NCBI GenBank assembly: GCA_020723995.1
Contig: DYHT01000002.1
Coordinates: forward strand, 23,847-87,846
DNA: 64,000 nt
Direction: 5' to 3'
DNA from: Chloroflexus sp.
GTDB taxonomy: Bacteria > Chloroflexota > Anaerolineae > Anaerolineales > Villigracilaceae
Shown here: positions 18,502 to 28,200 of the stretch, piece after piece
How the letters are laid out: every line of letters begins with the position of its first letter
How positions within the stretch are numbered: the stretch's first letter is position 1
Notes under the pieces: generated by a model
Database searches by the model: none
What the model was told of the DNA's origin: nothing
What the model saw: the letters and a program-made list of their open reading frames with translations, nothing else
Made by a program: the position numbers and the translations under genes

Positions 18502-19784
18502 ACAAGACCATCGAAGTCCCCGCCCTGGCGCGCGTCGAGGGCGAAGGCGGCCTGTACATCGGCATAAAAGACGGCCAGGCGGCCGAAATCCGGCTGGATA
18601 TCTACGAGCCACCGCGCTTTTTTGAAGGTTTTTTGGTAGGCCGCTATTTGCAGGAAGTGCCCGACATCACCGCCCGCATCTGCGGCATCTGCCCGGTGGC
18701 TTACCAGATGAGTTCGGTCTACGCGTTGGAAAACGCTCTGGGCGTCACGGTTACGCCGCCGGTGCGCGCCCTGCGCCGTCTGATGTACTGCGGCGAGTAC
18801 ATTGAAAGTCACGCCCTGCACATCTACCTGCTGCAAGCCCCCGACCTGCTCGGCCATGAAAGTGCCCTCTCCCTGGCCGCGGTTGCGCCCGAAGTGGTCA
18901 AGACCGCTCTGCGGCTGAAGAAAATCGGCAACCAGATTCTAATCGCCATCGGCGGACGCTCGGTGCATCCGGTCAATGTTTGCGTTGGCGGATTCTACCG
19001 CTGGCCCGATTCCGAACCGCTCAAGAAGCTATTATCCGATTTGGAATGGGGACTGGAGGCGGCGCGCGAATGCGTGCGCTGGGCGGCCACGCTGCCATAC
19101 CCTGAACTGGAAGTGGATTACGAATTTGTCGCCCTGAACCACCCGCATGAATACGGCGTCATCGAGGGTGTAATCTGGTCGTCCAAAGGCCGCAAACTCC
19201 CGATTGCCGAATACGAAAAGGCCTACATCGAGTCACATGTCAAGCGTTCCAACGCCCTGCACAGCCACGCGGTGGATGGCAACTCCTACCTGGTCGGGCC
19301 GATTTCACGCCTGAATTTGAATCACGAACAATTCCTACCGCAGGCGCGAGTAGCGCTCAAGGAATCAGGGCTAAAACTACCGCTGCGCAATCCCTACAAG
19401 AGCCTGATCGCCCGCGCAGTCGAACTGGTGCATTTTTACGCAGAGGCCATTCAACTGGTCAGGGCCTATCAGCCGGAAGGCGCGGCGCACCTCGAATTGA
19501 AACTCAAGGCTGGCGAGGGCGCCGGCGCAACCGAAGCGCCGCGCGGCCTGCTCTATCACCGCTATCAGATTGATGAGCAGGGGTGTGTACTTTTCGCCAA
19601 GATCACCCCACCCACCGCCCAGAACCTGCCGCGCATCGAAGCCGATCTGTATGCCCTGGCGCCACAGCTAGTTGCCATGCCGCAGGAGGCGGCCACGCTG
19701 ACCGCTGAGCATCTTGTCCGCTCTTATGACCCGTGCATTTCGTGCGCCACGCATTTCCTGAAATTGAAAATCGAAGTCAAGTAG
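18498..19784 (+). CDS. Group 3b [NiFe] hydrogenase large subunit
   Basis: A 428-residue catalytic subunit. The four Ni-binding cysteines are in RICGICPVAYQ (Cys62, Cys65) and SYDPCISCATH (Cys413, Cys416). The nine residues after His419 are the propeptide removed by a maturation protease, whose gene is next. It catalyses reversible H2 oxidation, with NAD(P) as likely partner through the other subunits. In fermentative bacteria this enzyme disposes of electrons as H2. Its TAG stop lies in the first bases of a repeat element (19781-19877). Confidence 0.95.
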   Translation: MNKTIEVPALARVEGEGGLYIGIKDGQAAEIRLDIYEPPRFFEGFLVGRYLQEVPDITARICGICPVAYQMSSVYALENALGVTVTPPVRALRRLMYCGEYIESHALHIYLLQAPDLLGHESALSLAAVAPEVVKTALRLKKIGNQILIAIGGRSVHPVNVCVGGFYRWPDSEPLKKLLSDLEWGLEAARECVRWAATLPYPELEVDYEFVALNHPHEYGVIEGVIWSSKGRKLPIAEYEKAYIESHVKRSNALHSHAVDGNSYLVGPISRLNLNHEQFLPQARVALKESGLKLPLRNPYKSLIARAVELVHFYAEAIQLVRAYQPEGAAHLELKLKAGEGAGATEAPRGLLYHRYQIDEQGCVLFAKITPPTAQNLPRIEADLYALAPQLVAMPQEAATLTAEHLVRSYDPCISCATHFLKLKIEVK

Positions 19785-19877
19785 GGCGGGTTTCTTACCC
19801 GCCGAGTAGTAGGACGGATTCCATTTGTCCCCGGAAGGGATACCCGCCATAGTGGCAGGTATGGAAACCTGCCCTAC
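19781..19877. repeat. Inverted-repeat element carrying the hydrogenase stop codon
   Basis: GTAGGGCGGGTTTC at 19781-19794 and GAAACCTGCCCTAC at 19864-19877 are complementary at 13 of 14 positions. Further GGCGGG/CCCGCC hairpins lie inside. The TAG of the large-subunit gene (19782-19784) is part of the left arm. The CCCGCC and CCCTACG words match the tandem array at 63711-63885. Confidence 0.75.
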
Positions 19878-19899
19878 GTTTGAGCAAGGTAAAACAGGC

Positions 19900-20379
19900 A
19901 TGAAAATTATCGTCATCGGGACGGGACAAAGCCTGCGCGGGGATGACGCCGCCGGGCTGGAGGCTGTCCGCTTGTGGCGAGAAATGTATCCGCAAACGGC
20001 GAATCGGCCCGAAGTGTGGGCGAAAACGGTGGAACTGATCGGCCTGGGGCTGCTGGATTTGCTGGCAGAGGCCGAGGCGGCCATCATCGTGGACGCCGTC
20101 CACAGTTCCGCCCCTGCCGGGACCATCCACCGGCTCAGCCCGGAGCAAGTATCTGCCTTCACGCCCGATTCGCAGTTCGCGCACGGCTGGGGCCTGGCCG
20201 AGACGTTGGCACTGTGCCGCACACTGTACTCGTCGCGCGCCGAATGCCGCCTCACGCTGATCGGCATCGAAGCCGGGCAGGTGGAGATGGGCGCCGGCCT
20301 CAGCCTCGAAGTGGGCGCTGCGCTCCCCGCCGCCGCCCGCCTAATTGAAGAGGAAGTGCAGCAAAAACTGGCGGGATAG
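19900..20379 (+). CDS. Hydrogenase maturation protease
   Basis: A 159-residue HycI/HyaD-type endopeptidase starting MKIIVIGTGQSLRGDDAAG. The GxGNxLxxDD-type motif and downstream IIVDAVHSSAPAGTI provide the acidic nickel-probing residues of the family. It removes the C-terminal peptide of the large hydrogenase subunit after nickel insertion. The start at 19900 gives the normal N-terminus. No strong ribosome site is seen (AGGTAAAACAGGC). A longer reading from 19825 would include repeat sequence. Confidence 0.9.
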   Translation: MKIIVIGTGQSLRGDDAAGLEAVRLWREMYPQTANRPEVWAKTVELIGLGLLDLLAEAEAAIIVDAVHSSAPAGTIHRLSPEQVSAFTPDSQFAHGWGLAETLALCRTLYSSRAECRLTLIGIEAGQVEMGAGLSLEVGAALPAAARLIEEEVQQKLAG

Positions 20380-20490
20380 CCAAAAAAGTTTACTGCGTCC
20401 GGCGCAATCGTTGCTGCCTGCGTGCTCGTCGCCCGCGCCGTACATGCCACCCATGCCACCATCATCATCGCCGCCCACAGCCGGACAATG

Positions 20491-20994
20491 CTATACCGTA
20501 GAATCTGCCACCTCACCTGCCAACTCAAGTGCAGATTGGTAGACAGACTCTCCCAAATAGAATCCGGCAGTCTGGCGCAGAGCGTCAAGATGAGGCTGCA
20601 ACCCCTCAATCACCCTCTTTGCTTTGGCCTCCAAAAGCACCCCTACAACACCTACCACATGCAGACCGAAGCGTTGGGCCGCATGACGACCTTCTTTCTC
20701 GTCCAGCAGGATAATGTCAACGCCAAGTTCCAAAGCCAGGGCAATGCTTTCGGCTTCGCCTTTATCGAAATCGCGGCGTAATGCTGCAACCAAAGTTTGA
20801 TTTTGGACGCGGCGACGTTGTATCCAATCGGCATTTGCAACTTCATCACAGCCTGGCCAACGCCTGCCCTCGGCATTCAACTCCTCCCATGCCCCCAAAG
20901 CGATATGCAATTCGCCGTATAGGCGTCGCAAGACCTCAAATTGCCCAATAGCAGCCAGGTTCGTCAACGGGGATGTATCGCTGACGACGATCAT
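20491..20994 (-). CDS. PIN-like toxin, DUF3368
   Basis: A 167-residue DUF3368 protein beginning MIVVSDTSPLTNLAAIGQ, with DFDKGEAESIALALE and IILLDEKEGRHAAQRFGL in the second half. These are the acidic residues of PIN-fold nucleases. It forms a pair with the UPF0175 protein upstream, overlapping by four bases. This is the fourth toxin-antitoxin pair of the window, between the hydrogenase and Suf operons. The ~110-base spacer on its 3' side has no gene. Confidence 0.87.
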   Translation of the reverse strand: MIVVSDTSPLTNLAAIGQFEVLRRLYGELHIALGAWEELNAEGRRWPGCDEVANADWIQRRRVQNQTLVAALRRDFDKGEAESIALALELGVDIILLDEKEGRHAAQRFGLHVVGVVGVLLEAKAKRVIEGLQPHLDALRQTAGFYLGESVYQSALELAGEVADSTV

Positions 20995-21248
20995 AGCCGC
21001 CCCATCTCGCGCAGCGTCGCCACATCCTCGCCCAAATCAGCCTCGTCGTAATGCGGCGCAATCTGGCGGGATGCCAGCAACTGGCGAAATTCCCACAGTG
21101 ACATCCCCGCCAACTCACGCGCCTTGCCCACCGACAACCGCCTTTGCACGTACAAGTACACTGCCAATTCCATCTTCAAATCGGACAGCGTGAGGCGTGC
21201 CGAGTCCAAAATATCCTGGGATACTTCCAATGTCTGGATTGCGCTCAT
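20991..21248 (-). CDS. UPF0175 family antitoxin
   Basis: An 85-residue UPF0175 protein. The helix-turn-helix-like LSVGKARELAGMSLWEFRQLL (in its core, ~39-58) is typical. The family pairs with DUF3368 PIN-like proteins. The helix binds DNA and the C-terminal tail (IAPHYDEADLGEDVATL) would bind the toxin. Confidence 0.87.
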   Translation of the reverse strand: MSAIQTLEVSQDILDSARLTLSDLKMELAVYLYVQRRLSVGKARELAGMSLWEFRQLLASRQIAPHYDEADLGEDVATLREMGRL

Positions 21249-21364
21249 CTTTTTATCTCCTGTCTCACCTCAAACAGCCCGATTCTACCACCCTCAACAG
21301 TACGGGCGAAGGTAAATTCCTGTCCCCAGCCGGGACCGGTCCTTCCAAAGACGTCAAACTGTTT

Positions 21365-21715
21365 TTATTGGCCTCGCGGAATCCCTATCTCGATCATCCC
21401 CTCCCTCACCCGCACCGGATAGGCGGGGATATCCACCACGGCTGGCATCTGTGTCACTTTGCCGGTGCGGATGTCAAACCGCGCCCCGTGCCGCGGACAG
21501 GTGATTTCGTAACCTTCCACATCCCCGTCGCCGAGCTGACCGTCATCGTGTGAGCAAAGGTCGGCAATGGCATACAGATTTCCGGCGATGTTGAAAATCA
21601 CGATGGAACTATCGCCCGCTGTCACAAACATGCGCTCGCCGGCCGGTAACTCACTGGCAGGAGCAATCTCGATAAATCCGACCTTCGCTGGGTCAATCTG
21701 AGTGTAATTAAACAT
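21365..21715 (-). CDS. Rieske [2Fe-2S] protein in the suf operon
   Basis: A 116-residue Rieske ferredoxin-type protein. The cluster motifs are CSHDDGQLG (~53) and CPRHGARFD (~73), i.e. CxH and CxxH. This is like the small ferredoxin of non-haem oxygenases. It is the last gene of the leftward suf operon after sufU, an arrangement known in several bacteria. Its role in cluster assembly or as an electron donor is not established. The upstream spacer is a word repeat. Confidence 0.88.
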   Translation of the reverse strand: MFNYTQIDPAKVGFIEIAPASELPAGERMFVTAGDSSIVIFNIAGNLYAIADLCSHDDGQLGDGDVEGYEITCPRHGARFDIRTGKVTQMPAVVDIPAYPVRVREGMIEIGIPRGQ

Positions 21716-21770
21716 AAGACTATCCGACTATCAGACCATCTGACTATCAGACTACAGGACTACTCGACCA
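21716..21770. repeat. Word repeat, GACTATC family, copy 1
   Basis: Five to six copies of a word near GACTATCA (CCGACTATCAGACC, TGACTATCAGACTA). The sufU stop codon TAG is inside the element. The same word builds 31779-31928. Confidence 0.8.
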
Positions 21771-22155
21771 ACGCATCACTCGCCTCGCCCAGCCCATACA
21801 CGCCTGCCTTGAGTACTTTCAGCGAGAGCAGCGCGCACTTCAGGCGCACCGGGCCGAGTTCGATGCCGAGCAAATCCAGCACATCCTGTTTAGTCAGGGT
21901 TTTGACTTCGTCCAAAGATTTGCCAACGATGGATTCCATCAGCATGTCGGCCGAGGCCTGCGAGATGGCGCAGCCCTTGCCGTCAAAGGCGGATTCGCTG
22001 ACGCGCCCCGCTTTATCCACGCGCAGAGTGACGGCGATGTGGTCGCCGCACAGCGGGTTATCATCCTCGAAGAAAATATCGTGCGGGTCGAGGCGGCCTT
22101 TATAAGCGGGGTTTTTGTAATGGTCAATAATGATTTCGCGGTAGAGGTCTTCCAT
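21760..22155 (-). CDS. sufU: Fe-S cluster scaffold SufU
   Basis: A 131-residue SufU/IscU-type protein starting MEDLYREIIIDHYKNPAYKG. The three conserved cysteines are in NPLCGDHI (~36-43), GKGCAISQASADM (~60-72) and RLKCALLSLKVL (~113). In Gram-positive-type Suf systems SufU accepts sulfur from SufS through zinc-ligand exchange. Its place directly after sufS in the operon fits this. Confidence 0.94.
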   Translation of the reverse strand: MEDLYREIIIDHYKNPAYKGRLDPHDIFFEDDNPLCGDHIAVTLRVDKAGRVSESAFDGKGCAISQASADMLMESIVGKSLDEVKTLTKQDVLDLLGIELGPVRLKCALLSLKVLKAGVYGLGEASDALVE

Positions 22156-22165
22156 AAAGTTCTCT

Positions 22166-22246
22166 GGTGTCAGGTGTCAGGTGTCAGGTGTCACGTGTCA
22201 CGTGTCCAGTGGAGCCTGACACCTGGCACTGGAACACTTGACACAC
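22166..22246. repeat. Word repeat, GTGTCAG family, copy 1
   Basis: Left arm: direct copies of GGTGTCA (22166-22211). Right arm: complementary words CCTGACACCTGG and ACACTTGACAC (22215-22246). The whole spacer between sufS and sufU is this hairpin-forming element. A sister element is at 36116-36178. Confidence 0.85.
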
Positions 22247-22248
22247 TA

Positions 22249-23475
22249 TTAGCCAAATATCTTCTTGACTTTATAAATTCCTTCAACCAATTTATCCACT
22301 TCCGCGCGGGTGTTATACAGGTAAAAACTGGCGCGTGTGGTGGTCGGGATGCCGAACTTCTCGTGCAGCGGCTGGGCGCAGTGATGACCGGCGCGCACGG
22401 CCACGCCCTCGCCATCCAAGATTTGAGCCACGTCGTGAGGATGGACGCCCTCCAGCGTAAAAGCGGCCACGCCGCCCTTCTTTTCTGCGGATGGGCCGAA
22501 GACTTTTACGCCGGGGATTTCTTCCAATCGTTCCAGTGCGTAAGAAATAATTTCGTGTTCGTAAGCGGCGATGGCTTCCATGCCGACTTTATTCAAATAG
22601 TCAACCGCCGCGCCGAATCCGACCGCCTCGGCGATGGCGGGCGTTCCGGCTTCGAATTTGTGCGGGATCGAATTTGGCGTAAATGTGCGCAAATGGACGG
22701 CCTTGATCATGTCGCCGCCGCCCAAAAATGGAGGCATGCTTTCGAGCAACGCTTGTTTACCATACAGCACGCCAATTCCAGTCGGACCGAGCATCTTGTG
22801 AGCCGAAAAAACGAGGAAGTCCACGTCGAGAGCTTGCACATCCACAGGAATATGCGGCACGGATTGCGCCGCATCCACGAGAGTGATTGCACCCGCCGCG
22901 TGCGCCAGGCGAATGATCTCGGCAGCAGGATTGATCGTACCAAGCACATTCGACATGTGCGTGAAAGACACCAGTTTCGGCAGGCGTTCCAACAATTTCT
23001 TGTAGGCTTCCAAATCGAGCAACCCGTCTTCGGTGACCGGGATGAATTCCAGATTCACGCCCCGCTCCGCCGCCAACATCTGCCAGGGGACCAGGTTGGA
23101 GTGATGCTCCATCTCGGTTAGAATGATGACATCGCCGGATTTCAGGTTGGCGCGCGCCCAGGTGTAGGCCACCAGATTCAATGATTCGCTGGCATTGCGC
23201 GTGAAAATCATCTGCTTCACGGAAGGCGAGTTGATGAACTTTGCGACCAGTTCACGGCCATTTTCGTACATGGCGGTAGCTTCTTCGGCCAGCGTATGCA
23301 CACCGCGGTGAATATTGGCATTATTCAGGCGGTAGAAAGAATCCATTGCCGAGAGTACGGCAACGGGTTTTTGCGCGGTGGCTGTCGAGTCCAGATAGAC
23401 CAGCGGCACGCCGGGGCGCAGGTCGCGGCTCAGGATTGGGAAATCGGTGCGGATGCGGGAAATGTCGAGGGTCAT
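22249..23475 (-). CDS. sufS: Cysteine desulfurase SufS
   Basis: A 408-residue group II cysteine desulfurase. The PLP lysine is in FSAHKMLGPTGIGVLYG (~225), the histidine in EMEHHSNLVPWQ (~122) and the catalytic cysteine in VRAGHHCAQPL (~368). It moves sulfur from cysteine to SufU. ATG 23475 starts MTLDISRIRTDFPIL, the usual N-terminus. Word-repeat elements flank it on both sides, and its TAA is two bases before one. Confidence 0.95.
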   Translation of the reverse strand: MTLDISRIRTDFPILSRDLRPGVPLVYLDSTATAQKPVAVLSAMDSFYRLNNANIHRGVHTLAEEATAMYENGRELVAKFINSPSVKQMIFTRNASESLNLVAYTWARANLKSGDVIILTEMEHHSNLVPWQMLAAERGVNLEFIPVTEDGLLDLEAYKKLLERLPKLVSFTHMSNVLGTINPAAEIIRLAHAAGAITLVDAAQSVPHIPVDVQALDVDFLVFSAHKMLGPTGIGVLYGKQALLESMPPFLGGGDMIKAVHLRTFTPNSIPHKFEAGTPAIAEAVGFGAAVDYLNKVGMEAIAAYEHEIISYALERLEEIPGVKVFGPSAEKKGGVAAFTLEGVHPHDVAQILDGEGVAVRAGHHCAQPLHEKFGIPTTTRASFYLYNTRAEVDKLVEGIYKVKKIFG

Positions 23476-23488
23476 AACGATTTTATAA

Positions 23489-23530
23489 ATAGAGAGTGGA
23501 GATTAGTGGTCACTATTCTCCACTCTCTAT
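23489..23530. repeat. Word repeat, AGAGAGT family, copy 1 (hairpin)
   Basis: Perfect 14-bp arms ATAGAGAGTGGAGA (23489-23502) and complement (23517-23530). The inner TAGTG/CACTA also pairs, so nearly the whole 42 bases fold. More copies of the word run on to the TAG of the upstream gene at 23541. Confidence 0.88.
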
Positions 23531-23540
23531 TCTTCATTCT

Positions 23541-23906
23541 CTAATATTCGAGGATTTCCTTCTTCCCCAGTTTCTTCTGCGTCCCGGCCGGGCGGAGATG
23601 CTCGGAAGTGAGTGGGTACCATAGGATGCGGTCCGGCACCATCCAGCCATCGGTCAGGAAAATGTTGGTGCGGAACTGCACCGCCACCATTTTGTTATCC
23701 ACCTGGACAACAACGCCTTTCATCCAACCGCGCACACGCTCATTGCTTTTTTCGTGGTCGCAATAGACCTCGACGGTATCGCCGACCTCGAAGGCGTGTT
23801 CGATTCCGGGTGAACGCATAAAACCATAGGGTGCCATAGGCCCTCTCCGAGAAGGTTTTCTTTTATAGATACGACTACGGTCATTGGCAAGTGGTTTGGT
23901 TGTCAT
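23541..23906 (-). CDS. Unknown protein in the suf operon
   Basis: A 121-residue soluble basic protein. I cannot place it in a named family. The centre (EHAFEVGDTVEVYCDHEKSN, then VRGWMKGVVVQVDNKMVAVQ) reads like a small beta-barrel of SH3/Tudor-like type, with alternating hydrophobics and the motif DxVEVY...GWxxGVVVxV. It has one cysteine. It lies between sufD (four-base overlap) and sufS in the operon, so a role connected with cluster assembly or its control is a reasonable inference. Its TAG stop is the first word of the downstream repeat. Confidence 0.7.
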   Translation of the reverse strand: MTTKPLANDRSRIYKRKPSRRGPMAPYGFMRSPGIEHAFEVGDTVEVYCDHEKSNERVRGWMKGVVVQVDNKMVAVQFRTNIFLTDGWMVPDRILWYPLTSEHLRPAGTQKKLGKKEILEY

Positions 23907-25249
23907 TCTGCGGCCGTCTTTTCAAAAATTGCCTGCTGGAAGCGGGCGCGTACGCCTTCAAAGGGTATGCGTTGCATAATGGGGTCAAAAAATCCTTCCA
24001 CAATCAGCCGCTCGGCATCTTTAGGCGGGATGCCGCGCGACTTGAGATAGAACAGGGGTTCCTGTTCGAGTTTGCCGACCGTCGCGCCGTGTGTGCAGCG
24101 CACGTCGTCGGCTAAAATTTCCAGGCCAGGGATGGAATCGGCGCGCGCCTCCGGGCTGAGGATGAGGTTGCGATTGGCCTGGTAGCCGTCCGTTTTCTGC
24201 GCGCCTGGGGCGACGTAAATCATGCCCTGCCAGACCGAGCGGCTCCTGCCCTTGAGCGCGCCTTTGAACAGCAGGTCCGACGTGGTATGCGGGGCAAGGT
24301 GATTCTGCTGCGTGTCGTGGTCGAGGTGCTGGCTGCCGTCGGCAAAATAAAAACCGGACATTCGGCCTGTCGCGCCTTCCCCAACCAATTCCAACTCTGA
24401 GAAGTTTTTCGTCAGGCGCGAGCCGACCGCGCCGAAAATCCAATCCATGTTAGCATCGTGCCCGACCTGCACGCGCTCGTGCGAAAAATTCCAGACGCCG
24501 CGGCCCCAGGACTGCAATTCAACAAAACGCAGATTTGCGCCAGCGCCGATTTTGATTTCAACAATTCCAGCGTGCAAAGCCGCGCTGTTTTCATCCGGCG
24601 AAGCGGATTCGTGGGCGTAGGTGGCCGACGCGCCTTCGTCCAGCCAGATGAGCAGGTGCGAGAGATGCGCCAGGACCGCGCCGGGCCCCCACAGGATGCT
24701 GTGCAAAGGCTGGTCAACGTTCACACCTTTGGGGACGTATAATACCACGCCATTCTGCGCAAGCGAAGCGGCCAGCGCGGCAAACTTGCCTTCTTCCGGG
24801 CGGACAATGTCGTCAGTCATTTTGGCAATCAGTTGCGGGTGGTCATGCTCGGCGGTGCGCAGGTCAGTGAAGATGACGCCTTTACGAGTCAGCGATTCAG
24901 CCAGTTCAACGGTGGAACCGCCGGGCAGCAGGACGATTTGTCCGCCGTGTGCATCGGCTGCCAGCGGCTTCAATAAGTCTGCCGGAACGGGTGGTAAACC
25001 TTGATATTCACCGTCTTTCGGCAGGCGGAAGGAGTCCGCCGGTAAAGCGCGCAAGTCCGTCCGCCGCCAGGCTTCCTCGGCAGTTGTCGGCAGGGCGAGA
25101 CGGTTGAACGTCTCCCAAGCGCGGGCGCGGTAGTCTTTGAGCGCGCCACCGGGAATCATATCCGCCGTAAAACCGAACTGTTTGGCAGCGGTTTCCGGGC
25201 GGCGAGTGCGACTGGTTACAACGACTCTAGGTTCCTCTTCCATAAGCAT
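23903..25249 (-). CDS. sufD: Fe-S assembly protein SufD
   Basis: A 448-residue SufD, a beta-helical paralogue of SufB. C-terminal hallmarks are ADDVRCTHGATVGKLEQEPLF (~390-410, split here by residue limits) and RGIPPKDAERLIVEGFFDPI. With SufB and the SufC ATPase it forms the SufBC2D scaffold. The reading starts at 25249 (MLMEEEPRVVV), with a second ATG two codons later; either is possible. It overlaps the next gene by four bases and is separated from sufB by a 25-base palindrome. Confidence 0.93.
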   Translation of the reverse strand: MLMEEEPRVVVTSRTRRPETAAKQFGFTADMIPGGALKDYRARAWETFNRLALPTTAEEAWRRTDLRALPADSFRLPKDGEYQGLPPVPADLLKPLAADAHGGQIVLLPGGSTVELAESLTRKGVIFTDLRTAEHDHPQLIAKMTDDIVRPEEGKFAALAASLAQNGVVLYVPKGVNVDQPLHSILWGPGAVLAHLSHLLIWLDEGASATYAHESASPDENSAALHAGIVEIKIGAGANLRFVELQSWGRGVWNFSHERVQVGHDANMDWIFGAVGSRLTKNFSELELVGEGATGRMSGFYFADGSQHLDHDTQQNHLAPHTTSDLLFKGALKGRSRSVWQGMIYVAPGAQKTDGYQANRNLILSPEARADSIPGLEILADDVRCTHGATVGKLEQEPLFYLKSRGIPPKDAERLIVEGFFDPIMQRIPFEGVRARFQQAIFEKTAAE

Positions 25250-25255
25250 TCTCTG

Positions 25256-25280
25256 TAGGACAAATTGGCAATTTGTCCTA
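25256..25280. repeat. Dispersed palindrome, copy 2, containing the sufB stop
   Basis: A perfect inverted repeat with arms TAGGACAAATT/AATTTGTCCTA around GGC. The sufB TAG stop (25278-25280) is its first three minus-strand bases. It is nearly identical to 2150-2174. Confidence 0.88.
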
Positions 25281-28200
25281 CCCGACCGACCCTTCCATTT
25301 GAAGTTGAATCAAGCGATTCATTTCAACTGCATATTCCATTGGCAATTCTTTCACCAGCGGCTCGATGAAACCGGAAACGACCATGGTGGTGGCTTCTTC
25401 CTGGCTCAGGCCGCGTGACATGAGGTAGAACAACTGCTCCTCGCCCACCTTCGAGACCGAGGCCTCGTGGCCGATGGTGACATTTTCCTCGTCAATTTCG
25501 ATGTAAGGATAGGTATCGGAACGGGACTGCGGGTCGAGCAGCAGCGCGTCGCAGACCGCATTGGATTTCACGTCGTGCGCGCCTTTATATACTTTGAGCA
25601 GGCCGCGATACGAGGCGCGTCCGCCGCCCCTCGAGATGGACTTGGAGGTGATTTTGCTGCTGGTGTTGGGCGCGAAGTGAACCATTTTACTGCCGGCGTC
25701 CTGCGTCTGGCCGGGGCCGGCGAAGGCCATCGAGAGCATCTCGCCGTGCGCGCCGGGTTCCATCAAATAGCAGGAGGGGTATTTCATAGTTAATTTGGAA
25801 TTGTGCACGATGAAACCTTGCGAAATGAAATTGCCTGTGCCGTCCACTTCGATGTCCCATGTGGGGACACCATGTTCAGTGAGTTCAGATACTTCAACCT
25901 TGACGATTTCGACATCATCGCCAAGGGTCAAGGTAGAGCGGCCAACCTTCCGCCCCATCTGATTTTGACGCGGTTTCTGGTGGCGAATTTTCTCGTTCGT
26001 CGCGAAGCTAAGATGCGGCAGAAAGCGCTCATCCAGCCTGAAACTCAGGCGGTACGCGCCATGAGCGACGCACTCGACGCCGAGGATTTTTACTTTGCGA
26101 GGCTCGATGAATTCCGTATGCAGGCGGGCAGTGATTCCCAGAGTTACCAGAAGTGAGGCGATATCTTCCAGCAGCGAGCGGTTGGCAGAACGAATGTGAA
26201 AACCATATTCGTTCGCGAAACCATCTGCATCCAGATAGCCAGCAACAAAAGCCAGTCGCTGCGATTCGGGAATAAACCACACCCATTGAGGCACGCGCTT
26301 TGTCGCCGCCTTGCCGCCAAACCCATTTAACTTAAAGAACTCGGCCAGTTCCTTACTATTCCAGGCCAGATAATGGCCATCTGTACCTTCCGTGGGCTCT
26401 ACATCAATGATATTGGTCATCACACCCATCAGACGTTCCCGCGCTCGATCTTGGCGGGGAGTGGAAAAACCCACTCTCGCAAAACGAATAACATCTGCAG
26501 TTTTTGCAGGAATGATGTCAATGTCTCCATCTCCAACCCAATAGCCCAACAACCACATCAAATCATCAGTGGAATATTCTCCAATTGTCATGCGGGAGGA
26601 GCGCTGGCGCGTCATCACCAAATCAGAAGCATACTGATTATAGGACTCAAACTTTGTTTCCAGGCTGGGGATACTCAATAAATACGGTTTGCCATAATCC
26701 AATGATCTGCGCGGTAGAATGGCTCTCTTGAGATGATCGGCGCGTACATAGCCCAGGCGGTAGCGACGGCTTTTCTTTGCCACGTCTGGATTGTAGTGAT
26801 ATGAGTAAAAGGGATGGTTCGCCGTCACCAGCAATCGTCGCTCGCCTCCTGATACTGTGTGAACAGGCTGATGCCCAGAGAATCGCTTGGCAGTAACAGT
26901 TCGAAAGCATAGTCGCCCCTCTGCTTCATCGTAAGATAGGACTTTATCCCCAGCTTGCAGGGACTCTATGGTCTTAATTCCATCTGGCGTTGTCACCGTA
27001 GAGCCTTCTGCCAGACATCCCAAATTCGCGTCCACCCATTCATGCGTGGCATCACCAAAAACTTTGGCGCGCTGCGTGACCAGGTTGTAGACGTTGGTGG
27101 ACCAGTTCTGGATGGTGGTGTAGCGTGAGCGCGCACCCTTCTTGACGATGATTTCGATAACGCCGGAGTGGAAGGAGTCGGTGGTGTATTGGGGTGCGGT
27201 GCAACCCTCCGTGTAGTGCACATACGCGCCCTCGTCCACAATGATGAGCGAGCGCTCGAACTGGCCGACGTTGGCAATGTTCAGGCGGAAATAGGCTTGC
27301 AGGGGCAAATCCACCTTCACGCCCTTCGGCACGTAGACAAATGACCCGCCCGACCAGACCGCCGAATTCAGCGCGGCGAACTTGTTATCTTCGATTGGAA
27401 TGACGGTGCCGAAATACTCGCGGAACAGATCCGGGTGCTGGCGCAGGCCGTCTTCGATGGATAGAAAGATAACACCCAGTTTTTCAAGATGCTCCTGGAT
27501 GGAGTGGTAGACCATCTCGGAATTGTGAACGATAAGGCCTTCGGCGACAAAGTTGTGCGGGCCAGCCACTTCGATATCATAAACAGGTTCGCTTCCCACA
27601 GGAGTGATGGAATTGATACGAACATAACCGAGAGATTCGTTGGTGTGATTGCGGAACGTCGTCCCCTCGGCGCTGGAATAGGTATGATGGAACTTCCGTT
27701 TACCCAAGCGGGAAGTCCGTTGCGCCGAACGGCAACCCAGGCGCTCGAAATTGCCCGACATTTCCATGCGATAGCCGACAATTGTTCTGGTCTCATCATG
27801 AGGATGTCTTGACTCAAAACGATGAATATTTGACGTTGGCAGACCACACAATGCTGCCAAATTGCGGACATCTTGCAGTAGCTCTTTATTGCCGCTGGTC
27901 AGGATGACATCGTGATTCTTCGGATGATCGCGTACATAGCCATCGGCATCCACATAGCCGCCGAGAAAAGCCAGGATTTGCGATTGCGGCAAAGATGCCA
28001 CCCATGTAGGAACGCGTTTTTCGAGCGCGCCGCCTGCAAAGCCATTGACTTCCAGATAGCGGGCGACAATTGTTGAATAAACTGTCATCCGATATGGGTC
28101 ACCATTGGCAGCAGATAATTCAAACAGGCGCGTTGTCGCGCTATTGAATTCTGAGCGTAAGGTTTTGTCCGTTTCAGGGATGGCAAACTCAACGCGGGCT

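Noticed and set aside
20380..20490. Gly/Met-rich chaperonin-like tail (GGDDDGGMGGMYG) on the minus strand
   Set aside because: Only about 13 residues, no upstream homology, and simple composition can arise by chance.
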